Source: a virus. From it: 25,711 nucleotides of DNA. The position numbers were made by a program, and so were the translations under genes. Positions 1 through 7,672 of this stretch are shown piece by piece. The first letter of the stretch is position 1. Every line of letters begins with the position of its first letter. Under the pieces are notes generated by a model. That model worked only from the letters and a program-made list of their open reading frames with translations. It was not told the origin of the DNA and did not search any database. The stretch lies in the IMG/VR virus record IMGVR_UViG_3300042344_000204, positions 1-25,711 of that record; one strand, 5' to 3'.

Positions 1-1
1 C

Positions 2-505
2 CCCCAAATTAGCCCCCCTTATCGTGAACTAAATGGACGACGCCAAAGAGAGTCAACGGCTCAAGACCGTTTAAACGAGCTTGCAAGGGCTCAGGCAGAC
101 GCAGAGACGGCGTTAGTTAGGTCACAGCCTCACAGGCTAGGCCAAGCGTCACCAATGGCTGAAAGCGCTATTGGCCGCTTCATATTGCAATACGCTTTAC
201 CGCGTGAATTATTCGAAGCTGCTATGAACTACGCCCGCGTCAGAGGAATGTGGTTGTCTGCTATGGGCGCACCGCGAGACGAAAGACACGGTGGCAACGG
301 CGGTGATTTGCCGATGGAGACAGTTTGGAAATGGCGTGATGATGTCAGCGAGTGGCGCAAGGCTATGGGTGACGCTGGCGGCAAAGATGGAGCCGCTGCG
401 ATTGAATTAATGGTTTGCGATAATCTTGATTTGACTCCTAACTATGATCGTCTCTCTGCAATATCTGCATTAACAGCGTTGGGTAAAATTATGGGCAAAA
501 TTTAA
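2..505 (+). CDS. hypothetical phage protein, 5' partial
   Basis: This frame is open from the left edge to the TAA at 503-505, so the gene very likely starts outside the window. An in-frame ATG at 155 gives 116 aa, but the upstream frame reads as plausible charged protein sequence (RLNELARAQADAE, then QPHRLGQASPMAES). I see no catalytic motif or membrane segment. The order 'QPHR-G---AES--GRF' followed by 'LPRELFEA---Y' resembles proteins I recall just before the packaging genes in rhizobial phages and prophages, but I cannot name a family. It is followed by a terminator at 559-590, so it probably ends a transcription unit separate from the packaging genes. Function unknown. Confidence 0.7.
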   Translation, partial: PQISPPYRELNGRRQRESTAQDRLNELARAQADAETALVRSQPHRLGQASPMAESAIGRFILQYALPRELFEAAMNYARVRGMWLSAMGAPRDERHGGNGGDLPMETVWKWRDDVSEWRKAMGDAGGKDGAAAIELMVCDNLDLTPNYDRLSAISALTALGKIMGKI

Positions 506-558
506 TTTGCTTTTTTTTAGCAAATCATGTATGTCAGTTCACAACAATGCACTATTCG

Positions 559-590
559 CGCCCGGAGCTTAATTGCTTGCGGGCGTTTTT
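559..590 (+). terminator. Rho-independent terminator
   Basis: CGCCCG (559-564) pairs perfectly with CGGGCG (580-585). An inner AGC/GCT helix (566-568 with 575-577) lies in the loop, and TTTTT (586-590) follows at once. It sits 54 nt after the first gene and about 95 nt before the next, so it can isolate the late operon from upstream transcription. Confidence 0.7.
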
Positions 591-595
591 AGTTT

Positions 596-655
596 GAGCG
601 GGCGTCGGCTAAACATACGCAAACCCATTTGGCGATAGGCTCGATTGACCCGCTC
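596..655. repeat. 7-bp inverted repeat in the longest intergenic gap
   Basis: GAGCGGG (596-602) is the exact reverse complement of CCCGCTC (649-655), with 46 nt between. The right arm is followed by TTTCT. The gap 506-684 holds no supportable gene; it contains the terminator at 559-590 and this element. It may be a long-loop RNA structure or part of a packaging or regulatory site upstream of the terminase genes. I see no convincing sigma-70 promoter: TTGACC at 645-650 lacks a -10 partner. Confidence 0.35.
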
Positions 656-684
656 TTTCTAATCTCCCTGAGTTTTTCCCGACT

Positions 685-1944
685 ATGAATCAAACTTGGC
701 CCGCCGATAAAGTTGAGCGGCGTAAGGTCGCGTCACTTGTTCCATATGCGCGTAATGCGAGGACGCATTCGTCGGAGCAAGTGGATCAGATCGCCGCGTC
801 AATTAAGGAATGGGGTTGGACTGTCCCCGTTCTTGTTGATGAAGAAGGCGGGTTGATTGCGGGTCACGGTCGCGTCTTAGCTGCAAAGAAGCTAGGGCTA
901 AAAGAGATCCCCGTAATGACCGCCGCCGGTTGGTCAGAGGGCCAGAAGCGGGCTTACGTTCTGGCTGACAATAAGCTGGCGCTAAATGCTGGTTGGGATA
1001 ATGATTTGCTCAAGGTTGAGCTTGAGGAATTAAAAGAATTAAATTTTGATATTGATTTAACCGGCTTCGGCATAGACGAACTTGCTGATTTGCTGAGTGA
1101 TAAAACTGAAGGCTTAACCGACCCCGATGAAGTGCCAGAGCCACCAGCGGAGCCGATAACGGTTCTTGGCGATGTATGGCTGCTAGGCAATCATCGGATT
1201 ATTTGTGGTGATAGCACAGATATTAATATTGTTGAAAAATTATTGAATGGCGCTATCCCAGATATGGTCTATACAGACCCGCCTTATGGAATTTCAATAG
1301 TTCAAGGAGCCTCAGTTGGAGGATCCAAACCATTCGGCTCAAAAGACAAACAAGGTACTGTCGGGGGCGGAAAACTAGCTAAAGTTAATTCTTATTCTCC
1401 TGTAATAGGAGACGAAACTATTGATACAGCTATAAATGCAATAAATTTAATTACATATTATAACCCAAAAGTTCAAATTATTTGGGGTGGTAATTATTAT
1501 GCGTCATATCTACCAAATTCACCTTGTTGGATAGTTTGGGATAAGCAAAATACTGGTAATTTTGCTGATTGCGAATTGGCTTGGACAAATCAAAAAACTG
1601 CAGTTCGTCAATTTACACATATGTGGAACGGTATGCTTAGAGCTTCAGAAAAAGGCTCAAAAAGAGTTCATCCGACACAAAAACCAGTTGCTCTTGCTGA
1701 TTGGTGTATAGATAATTACGGTCAAGAATGTTCTTCAGTATTAGATTTGTTCTCAGGATCAGGTTCTACATTAATATCTTGCTGTAATAAGTTTAAAACC
1801 GCATTTCTTGCAGAATTATCTCCAGTTTATGTCGATGTTGCTATAACGCGCTGGCAAGACTTTACCGGCAATAAAGCAACTCATGCCGAAACTGGCAAAA
1901 CATTTGACGAAATGAAAGCAGAGCGGGCTAATGTCGGAAAATGA
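685..1944 (+). CDS. ParB-like nuclease domain / DNA methyltransferase fusion
   Basis: 419 aa. The N-terminal part (residues about 10-140) is a ParB/sulfiredoxin-like domain, with 'LIAGHGRVLAA' around residue 60 holding the GHGR box. A linker (DPDEVPEPPAEP) leads to an amino-methyltransferase domain: motif IV TDPPYG (197-202), HPTQKPVAL (329-337) and the SAM-binding motif I LDLFSGSGST (353-362). Motif IV before motif I is the beta-class order of N6-adenine and N4-cytosine methyltransferases, so it should methylate DNA on an exocyclic amine; the target cannot be read. No restriction endonuclease is adjacent. In phages such solitary enzymes usually protect DNA from host restriction or mark it before packaging. 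It ends 14 nt inside the small-terminase candidate. The catalytic half is clearly more AT-rich than the ParB half. Confidence 0.92.
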   Translation: MNQTWPADKVERRKVASLVPYARNARTHSSEQVDQIAASIKEWGWTVPVLVDEEGGLIAGHGRVLAAKKLGLKEIPVMTAAGWSEGQKRAYVLADNKLALNAGWDNDLLKVELEELKELNFDIDLTGFGIDELADLLSDKTEGLTDPDEVPEPPAEPITVLGDVWLLGNHRIICGDSTDINIVEKLLNGAIPDMVYTDPPYGISIVQGASVGGSKPFGSKDKQGTVGGGKLAKVNSYSPVIGDETIDTAINAINLITYYNPKVQIIWGGNYYASYLPNSPCWIVWDKQNTGNFADCELAWTNQKTAVRQFTHMWNGMLRASEKGSKRVHPTQKPVALADWCIDNYGQECSSVLDLFSGSGSTLISCCNKFKTAFLAELSPVYVDVAITRWQDFTGNKATHAETGKTFDEMKAERANVGK

Positions 1945-2344
1945 CATCGACCCGCCAAAGCATCCCGGCGGCAGACCGTCATATGAGCCAAACGAAGAGC
2001 ACCGCCGCCTAGTCAATGTGATGGCAGCGGGTGGCTTTCAGCAAACAGCTATATCTTATGCGCTTGGCATAGACGTTAAAACATTTCTTAAATACTACCG
2101 CGAAGAATGGGAATCCGGCGGCGCTAAAGCTCATGCAATGGTTGTCGCTAACCTATTTAAACAAGCCACCAAAGATGACCCAAGGGCCGCTGGCCCCGCT
2201 CAGTTTTGGAGTAAAACGCGGTTAGGCTGGAAAGAAAACAGCCAGATGGAATTAACTGGCCCCGATGGCGCGCCTATTCAACATGCTGTGCAAGTTTTGT
2301 TTGTCGGATTAGATGACGACGACGACGAACAAACCGCCAATTAA
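1931..2344 (+). CDS. candidate terminase small subunit (HTH protein)
   Basis: 137 aa. Residues about 13-60 ('GGRPSYEP', then 'MAAGGFQQTAISYALGIDVK' and 'TFLKYY') form a helix-turn-helix-like segment typical of small terminases and of small DNA-binding proteins encoded directly before PBSX-type large terminases. The C-terminus is acidic (DDDDDEQ). The small terminase recognises the packaging site and loads the large subunit. The gene overlaps the methyltransferase by 14 nt and the large terminase by 32 nt, so the three are almost certainly co-translated. The assignment rests on the HTH pattern, the size and the position. Confidence 0.7.
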   Translation: MSENDIDPPKHPGGRPSYEPNEEHRRLVNVMAAGGFQQTAISYALGIDVKTFLKYYREEWESGGAKAHAMVVANLFKQATKDDPRAAGPAQFWSKTRLGWKENSQMELTGPDGAPIQHAVQVLFVGLDDDDDEQTAN

Positions 2345-3521
2345 AATACCGAAGGCGTTTCGGGGTTTATTCAAGCCAGCGAGATATAAGGCATTTTATG
2401 GCGGTCGAGGTTCTGCAAAGAGCCACAGCATAGCCGCTGCGCTTTTATTGACGGCGGGTAAGATTCCGATCCGCGTTGCTTGTTATCGTGAAATACAGAA
2501 GTCGATCCGTGATAGCTCCAAGCGACTGCTAGACGATAAGATAGCGGCTTTGGGTTATTCGTATTTCTTTGAGTCAACTCAAAACGAGATACGCGGCAAG
2601 AACGGGTCGCTGTTTATTTTTGGTGGGCTTCGATCTAATCCAGAAGCGGTTAAATCGACCGAAGGGCTAGACATAGCTTGGGTTGAGGAAGCCGCAACGG
2701 TATCGCAAACATCGCTAGATATTCTTGTCCCGACGCTTCGTAAGCCGGGATCTGAATTGTGGTTTAGCTGGAATCCGCGTTTTGCGACTGATCCAGTTGA
2801 TGCAATGTTTAGAGGCGGGGAGCCGCCGCCTAATAGCATTATTAAGCGCGTCAACTTCGATCGTAATCCATTCTTCCCGCAAGTTCTTCGGGATGAAATG
2901 GAATGGGACAAGAGGCGCGATCCAGATAAATACAAGCATATCTGGCTTGGCGAATATCAAAGCAACTCTGAGGCGCGAGTATTTAAAAACTGGCGCATCG
3001 GGGACAGGGACGAGTTTAAGGAAGATCCAACGCGGCGTTATTACTACGGCGCGGATTGGGGCTTCTCTGTCGATCCTACGGTATTAATACGCTGCTACAT
3101 CGAAGGCCGGACGCTTTTCGTTGACCGCGAGGTTTACAAGGTCGGCTGCGAGATAGACGCAACGCCAGCTTTATTTGATCAAGTGCCGGGTTCGCGCAAA
3201 TGGCCGATAAGGGCTGATAGCGCAAGGCCGGAAACCATTTCTTACATGAACCGTCAGGGCTTTCAGATCGTTTCCGCTCTTAAAGGCGCGGGCAGCGTGG
3301 AAGACGGCGTTGAGTTCTTAAAATCACATGACATCGTTGTGCATCCAGATTGCCGACACACGATAGATGAATTGAGCCTGTATTCTTACAAGGTCGATAA
3401 ATTGACGGACGAGGTTTTGCCAGTGCTTGAAGATAAAGAAAACCACGTCATTGACGCACTTCGCTATGCCCTTGAGGGTGCCCGTCGTTCGATCTCTCAA
3501 CCAAGTATTCGGCGTATCTGA
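2313..3521 (+). CDS. terL: terminase large subunit (ATPase/nuclease)
   Basis: 402 aa, the usual size for the PBSX/Terminase_3 group. It is the motor that pumps DNA into the prohead and cuts the concatemer. Visible motifs: Walker A YGGRGSAKS (29-37), Walker B DIAWVEEA (120-127, with the catalytic Glu), the coupling segment FSWNPR (151-156), and the RNase H-like nuclease acidic residues in GADWG (D248), RADSA (D302) and HVIDALRYA (D381). Everything expected is intact. The start at 2313 overlaps the preceding gene, with a weak GGA about 5 nt upstream. The stop TGA (3519-3521) shares one base with the portal ATG. Confidence 0.96.
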   Translation: MTTTTNKPPIKIPKAFRGLFKPARYKAFYGGRGSAKSHSIAAALLLTAGKIPIRVACYREIQKSIRDSSKRLLDDKIAALGYSYFFESTQNEIRGKNGSLFIFGGLRSNPEAVKSTEGLDIAWVEEAATVSQTSLDILVPTLRKPGSELWFSWNPRFATDPVDAMFRGGEPPPNSIIKRVNFDRNPFFPQVLRDEMEWDKRRDPDKYKHIWLGEYQSNSEARVFKNWRIGDRDEFKEDPTRRYYYGADWGFSVDPTVLIRCYIEGRTLFVDREVYKVGCEIDATPALFDQVPGSRKWPIRADSARPETISYMNRQGFQIVSALKGAGSVEDGVEFLKSHDIVVHPDCRHTIDELSLYSYKVDKLTDEVLPVLEDKENHVIDALRYALEGARRSISQPSIRRI

Positions 3522-4846
3522 TGTGGCCCTTTTCTAGCCCAAAGGCAGAGCCGGTTGCTTTACCTGTTGAGAAAAAAGAGTCAGCAGTTGGCGCTATTAT
3601 ATCTGCCCGCGTTCTTCGCTTGCCTCAGTGGCCGTCGCGCTCTTTTGAGCAAATAGCCAAAGAGGGCTATCAGCAAAACCCGATAGTCAATGCTTGCGTC
3701 TATATGACGGCGCGGGCGGCGGCTTCGATCCCGCTCTGTATTCAACGCGGCGAGACGGAAACGGATATTCCAGAGCTTCGTGCTTTGATGAATAGGCCAA
3801 ATCCGATTCAAGACGGTGAAGCCTTTCGCATAGCGACAATCTCTGATTTGCTTTTAGCTGGCGAGTTCTTCGCAGAGCGCGTTGACGTTAGCAAAAAGCC
3901 AAAAGAGCTATACCGCTGGCAACCGGGACAAGTTTCAGTAGATCCCGGCCCTAATGGCTTCCCTAAAAGCTATACGTTTAAAATCGGTAATAGCGAACGG
4001 GTTGTTCCTATTGATGTGGTTAAGGGTATTATGCCCGTCCTACACGTTAAGGAATATAACCCGCTAAATGATTGGCGCGGTCAGCCTAATATTGATCCGG
4101 CTGCTTTTTCTATCGACATGCACACTGGCGCTTTGAGGTGGAACAATGCACTTCTTAATAATGGCGCTCAACCATCTGGCGCGCTTGTTTATGCTCCGAA
4201 AGAAGGCAGCGATAAGCTCACAGAAGAACAATGGATGCGGCTCAAGGCCGAATTGGATGAAAGTTTCTCCGGCACAAAGAACGCCGGGAAACCCGTTCTG
4301 CTAGACGGCGGCCTTGATTGGCGTGAAATGGGCTTTAGTCCAAAGGATATGAACTTTGGCGAAGGGTTACACGAAGCAGCGCGCTTAATTGCACTGGCCT
4401 TTGGTGTTCCTCCGCTTATTCTTGGTATTCCCGGCGATAATACCTACTCAAATTATACCGAAGCCAACAAAGCCTTTTACCGTCAGACTGTATTGCCTTT
4501 GCTAGGCCAATGGTGCCGCGCAATGTCGCACTGGTTAGGCAATGCTTACGGCGCAGATATTAGTATTGTTCCCGATGTTGATGACCTTGAGGTGTTCGCG
4601 GATGAGCGGGCAGAGCAATGGGATCGTATCGAGAAATCTAATGCAATGACGATCAACGAAAAGCGTGAGGCAATGGATTTGCCGCCCGTTCCCGGCGGTG
4701 ACGTTGTTCTTGTGCCTTCGTCAATGGTTCCGCTTGAAGTAGCGGGCTCAATGCCGGAAGGCGGGCCAGAGCCACAGGATATGACCGATGGCGAGAACGC
4801 CGACCAAGAAGATAGCGGCGACATCGGCAGCGAGAACGAGGAATAG
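3521..4846 (+). CDS. portal protein, HK97 family
   Basis: 441 aa. The dodecameric portal at one head vertex is the DNA channel and the docking point for terminase and connectors. Family features seen: 'NPIVNACVYMTARAAASIPL' near residue 50, the 'LMNRPNP' turn near 90, the 'GALRWNNALLNNGAQPSGAL' stretch around 200, 'HEAARLIALAFGVPPLILGI' near 285 and 'YSNYTEANKAFYRQTVLPLL' near 310. The C-terminus is acidic and low in complexity, as in many portals. The start overlaps the terminase stop by one base (TGATG). The 3' end overlaps the next gene by 59 nt. Confidence 0.96.
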   Translation: MWPFSSPKAEPVALPVEKKESAVGAIISARVLRLPQWPSRSFEQIAKEGYQQNPIVNACVYMTARAAASIPLCIQRGETETDIPELRALMNRPNPIQDGEAFRIATISDLLLAGEFFAERVDVSKKPKELYRWQPGQVSVDPGPNGFPKSYTFKIGNSERVVPIDVVKGIMPVLHVKEYNPLNDWRGQPNIDPAAFSIDMHTGALRWNNALLNNGAQPSGALVYAPKEGSDKLTEEQWMRLKAELDESFSGTKNAGKPVLLDGGLDWREMGFSPKDMNFGEGLHEAARLIALAFGVPPLILGIPGDNTYSNYTEANKAFYRQTVLPLLGQWCRAMSHWLGNAYGADISIVPDVDDLEVFADERAEQWDRIEKSNAMTINEKREAMDLPPVPGGDVVLVPSSMVPLEVAGSMPEGGPEPQDMTDGENADQEDSGDIGSENEE

Positions 4847-5609
4847 AACACAAAGGCGCGTTCAGCGTCATGTTTTATTAGCGGCAGCTTACGAGCGTGG
4901 GCTGCAAGCCGATATAGAAAAGATATTAAAGCGAATTGTTCGGGCGGCTTCAAAGCATGTCGCTAACGGTTCGCAGGAACAGGCTGAAAAGGTCGTTTCT
5001 GCTTATCAAGCAATACTAACCAGAGTATTCGAGGCGCGGTTAGAATCCGTCGCTATGGCAAGCGCAAAATTAGTCTTTGAGGAATTAGGGACTGAGAAAA
5101 GCGCGGGGCCAGTTGAGACTAAGTTTATCTCTTTATTTGAGATAGCACAGGCCGCAGTTCGAATTTGGTTGACGACTTACGGCGCGGCGAAAGTCACGCA
5201 GATCCTCGAAAATACAAGACTGCAAATACGCAGATCACTTGTAAGAGGAAACGAACAAAACGAGCCGCCTAGAGTTTTAGGCCGTCGAATTAGAGACGAG
5301 ACAGGCGGGCTTATTGCTCGACGCAGATCAGAAACGATAGCCAGAACCGAAACGCATACGGCGGCAAATGTCGGTTCTCACGAAGCTGCTAACGCTACTG
5401 GCTTGCTAATGGAGAAAGAATGGTGCGCGACGGAAGATCAGCGCACTAGGCCCGATCACCACGATGCAGACGGGCAAAGAGTAGATAAAAACGCAGATTT
5501 TATAGTTGGCGGTGAGCGCCTTCGTTTTCCCGGTGATCCAAAAGGATCAGCTAGGCAAATCATTAATTGCAGATGTGTCGTTTTATGGCATCCAAAGGTT
5601 CCAAAATGA
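4788..5609 (+). CDS. phage head morphogenesis protein (Mu F / SPP1 gp7-like)
   Basis: 273 aa. The C-terminal half carries the family signature: 'ARTETHTAANVGSHEAAN' near residue 185, 'CATEDQRTRPDHHDADGQ' near 215 and 'ARQIINCRCVV' near the end, with paired Cys and His residues. Relatives bind the portal and enter the procapsid in few copies; SPP1 gp7 affects DNA delivery. The N-terminal 40 residues are strongly basic (MARTPTKK, RTRNRTQRRVQR), which suggests nucleic-acid or portal contact. The start at 4788 gives a long overlap with the portal gene. I see no later ATG that would keep the domain whole, though a start further upstream cannot be excluded. Confidence 0.9.
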   Translation: MARTPTKKIAATSAARTRNRTQRRVQRHVLLAAAYERGLQADIEKILKRIVRAASKHVANGSQEQAEKVVSAYQAILTRVFEARLESVAMASAKLVFEELGTEKSAGPVETKFISLFEIAQAAVRIWLTTYGAAKVTQILENTRLQIRRSLVRGNEQNEPPRVLGRRIRDETGGLIARRRSETIARTETHTAANVGSHEAANATGLLMEKEWCATEDQRTRPDHHDADGQRVDKNADFIVGGERLRFPGDPKGSARQIINCRCVVLWHPKVPK

Positions 5610-6274
5610 AAGAATTAAAAACGCTTCCGATTGAGTTCGACGCTAAAGGCGTTCGGAATGATGGTTCGTTTGAAGGTTATGCTTCTACCTTTAATAATAT
5701 TGATAGCGGCTTTGATGTTGTTATGCCGGGAGCTTTTACAAAGTCATTAAACGAGCGTCCCGCTGGTAAGGTCAAAATGCTTTGGCAGCATGACCAGACG
5801 CAGCCAATAGGCATTTGGAAAACGGCTATTGAAGATAGTCGGGGCTTATTTGTTAAGGGCAAGATCCTTAAAGAAGTTCAAAAGGGCGCTGAAGCCTTCG
5901 CGCTGATGAAAGAGGGCGTGATCGACTCAATGTCGATTGGCTATAAAACGCTTGAATCAGATTACACTAAGAACGGTGTTCGCCAGCTTAAAGAGCTTGG
6001 CTTGATGGAAATTTCCTTAGTCACGTTTCCGATGAATGAACAAGCAACGGTTACGGGATTAAAGGAACTTAATTTACGAGAGTTGGAAAATGACCTGCGA
6101 GACGCTGGTTTCTCTCGTCCCGAAGCCAAAAGGGTTTTTGGGTTTTTCCGCGACCGACTGCGAGATGCTGGCGGTTTAACTAACGCTACAGACCTGCGAG
6201 ATGCTGGTCAGGCGGATCGGTCGGCTGAATTAGCCGCCGTCATGCAACGGCTTGAATCGAGCCTGCGCGCCTAA
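5606..6274 (+). CDS. prohead maturation protease (S78/U35, HK97-type)
   Basis: 222 aa from the ATG at 5606, which forms an ATGA overlap with the previous stop and has AAAGG 8 nt upstream. A longer reading from 5567 would add 13 unlikely residues. Serine protease of the herpesvirus-assemblin fold: 'FEGYASTFNNID' (22-33), the catalytic His in LWQHD (His62), the catalytic Ser in DSMSIGY (107-113) and 'LMEISLVTFPMN' (133-144). It cleaves the capsid delta domain during head maturation and then digests itself. The C-terminal 55 residues are an unusual extension in which LRDAG occurs three times (164, 185, 197). It lies directly before the capsid gene, as expected. Confidence 0.95.
   Translation: MKELKTLPIEFDAKGVRNDGSFEGYASTFNNIDSGFDVVMPGAFTKSLNERPAGKVKMLWQHDQTQPIGIWKTAIEDSRGLFVKGKILKEVQKGAEAFALMKEGVIDSMSIGYKTLESDYTKNGVRQLKELGLMEISLVTFPMNEQATVTGLKELNLRELENDLRDAGFSRPEAKRVFGFFRDRLRDAGGLTNATDLRDAGQADRSAELAAVMQRLESSLRA
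6092..6208 (+). repeat. three short direct repeats encoding (D/R)LRDAG
   Basis: GACCTGCGAGACGCTGGT (6092-6109), a close copy CGACTGCGAGATGCTGGC (about 6154-6172) and GACCTGCGAGATGCTGGT (6191-6208). All are in the same reading frame in the tail of the protease gene, each encoding LRDAG. The first and third differ at one position. Confidence 0.8.
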
Positions 6275-6289
6275 TCAGGAAATCACAAA

Positions 6290-7612
6290 ATGTCTATCCA
6301 CGTTGACCCTAAAAAGGTCGCGGTTGGAGCCTCGCGTCTTGAGCGCAAGGACGACAACGGCGGCGATCTTTCGATTATCCTCAATAAGTTTGAGGGTCTT
6401 AATAAAGCGTTCGAGGAATTTAAATCTAAGAACGATGCAGCTATTATCGAAGCTAAAAAAGGCTTTAACGACGTAGTTCGTCAGGACGAAATCAAGCGCA
6501 TCAATGAAGAACTTGCTAAAATGCAAGCCGCTTATGATGCTGAGATCGTCGCTCTGAAGCGCTCTGCCCGTCCGGCTGGCGATGAAGTGAAATCAGCGGA
6601 GCACGTTGAATACGCCAAAGGCTTCAATCAGTGGTTCCGTAAAGGCGAAAGCCGCGACTTCACTGAAAACGAGTTGCGCGCTCTTGAACGTAAGGCTCTC
6701 TCAGTTGGCTCAGACCCAGACGCCGGATTTACGGTTCTGCCAGAGATCGACCAAGTCATTGACGCTACGATTAAGATCGTATCGCCTATGCGTCAGGTTG
6801 CTTCCGTTCGTCAGATCGGCACAGCTTCCTATAAGCGTTTCATCAACATTCACGGCACGACTTCGGGGTGGGTTGGTGAATCTGATGGCCGTTCAGCTAC
6901 CACAACGCCAAGCCTCAAAGAAGTTGAAATCCCTGTAAACGAGATTTATGCGACGGCTACGGCTACGCAGTCACTTCTCGATGACAGCTTTATCAACATT
7001 GAGCAATGGCTGGCTGACGAAGTGCAGCTTGAATTTGCTTATCAAGAAGGCGTTGCTTTCATCAGCGGCACCGGCTTGAAGAAGCCAACGGGCATTCTGT
7101 CTCAGACGATTGCGGCTGATAGTGCAAACATTGCTTATGGCTCTGTTGGTTACTACGCTACCGGCACGTCAGGCGCTTTCACCACGACTTCAACTAGCCC
7201 GATTACGCAGGGCGCAGATTGCCTTCATAACGTAGTCTATGGCTTGAAGCCGGGATATCGCGCTAACGGTCAGTGGCTTGCTAATCGTCGCACGATGGCT
7301 GTTGTTCGTCAGTTAAAAGACGGTTACGCCAATTACCTTTGGCAGCCGGGCGCTGTTGCTGGTCAGCCTTCAACGCTGATGGGCTACGATGTTGTCGATA
7401 TGGAAGACATGCCAGATATTGCCGCAAACAGCTATTCGCTGGCTTTCGGTGATTGGCGTCGGGCTTATACGATTGTTGATCGTATTGGCACCCGCGTTCT
7501 GCGCGATCCATACACCAACAAGCCAAATGTGCTTTTCTATACGACAAAGCGCGTTGGCGGTGCGGTAACGATGCACGAAGCCTACAAGCTCCTGAAGTTC
7601 GCAGCTTCTTGA
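6290..7612 (+). CDS. major capsid protein, HK97 fold with delta domain
   Basis: 440 aa. Residues about 20-100 are charged and helical (KFEGLNKAFEEFKSKNDAAI, VRQDEIKRINEELAKMQAAY), the coiled-coil delta domain that acts as an internal scaffold and is removed by the protease encoded just upstream. The capsid fold starts near residue 138 with 'SDPDAGFTVLPEI', the classic motif just after the cleavage site. Later landmarks are 'GWVGESDGRSATTTPSLKEV', 'LLDDSFINIEQWLADEV' and 'FISGTGLKKPTGIL'. About 305 residues would remain in the mature shell. AGGAAA lies about 10 nt before the ATG. A strong terminator follows. Confidence 0.96.
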   Translation: MSIHVDPKKVAVGASRLERKDDNGGDLSIILNKFEGLNKAFEEFKSKNDAAIIEAKKGFNDVVRQDEIKRINEELAKMQAAYDAEIVALKRSARPAGDEVKSAEHVEYAKGFNQWFRKGESRDFTENELRALERKALSVGSDPDAGFTVLPEIDQVIDATIKIVSPMRQVASVRQIGTASYKRFINIHGTTSGWVGESDGRSATTTPSLKEVEIPVNEIYATATATQSLLDDSFINIEQWLADEVQLEFAYQEGVAFISGTGLKKPTGILSQTIAADSANIAYGSVGYYATGTSGAFTTTSTSPITQGADCLHNVVYGLKPGYRANGQWLANRRTMAVVRQLKDGYANYLWQPGAVAGQPSTLMGYDVVDMEDMPDIAANSYSLAFGDWRRAYTIVDRIGTRVLRDPYTNKPNVLFYTTKRVGGAVTMHEAYKLLKFAAS

Positions 7613-7623
7613 TCGACCTGATA

Positions 7624-7655
7624 GGGCGGGATTACCCGCCCTTTTCTTTCTCTTT
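7624..7655 (+). terminator. Rho-independent terminator after the capsid gene
   Basis: Perfect 7-bp GC stem GGGCGGG (7624-7630) / CCCGCCC (7635-7641) with an ATTA tetraloop, then the pyrimidine tract TTTTCTTTCTCTTT. It lies 11 nt after the capsid stop and before the next Shine-Dalgarno (AAGGA, 7658-7662). Partial termination here would make capsid mRNA more abundant than downstream connector mRNA. Confidence 0.85.
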
Positions 7656-7672
7656 ATAAGGAAACACTCGCT

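Noticed and set aside
505-525. ATTTGCT/AGCAAAT hairpin with a T-rich loop taken as a terminator
   Set aside because: The stem is short and AT-rich, and the T-run is in the loop rather than after the stem; the real terminator follows at 559-590.
645-650. TTGACC as a -35 box before the methyltransferase gene
   Set aside because: The sequence at -10 spacing (CTGAGT) does not resemble a -10 box.
954-1190. Antisense reading frames inside real genes (also 2579-2935, 4546-4953, 12855-13199, 16860-17120)
   Set aside because: They lie opposite strongly supported genes, have Ser/Arg-rich low-complexity products without domains, and lack ribosome sites.
2725-3087. Same-strand alternate frames within terminase (also 6252-6476, 6606-6938, 13595-13795, 15941-16234, 20966-21148)
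   Set aside because: They are frame shadows of terminase, capsid, tape measure, hub and fibre genes, and their products show no family pattern.
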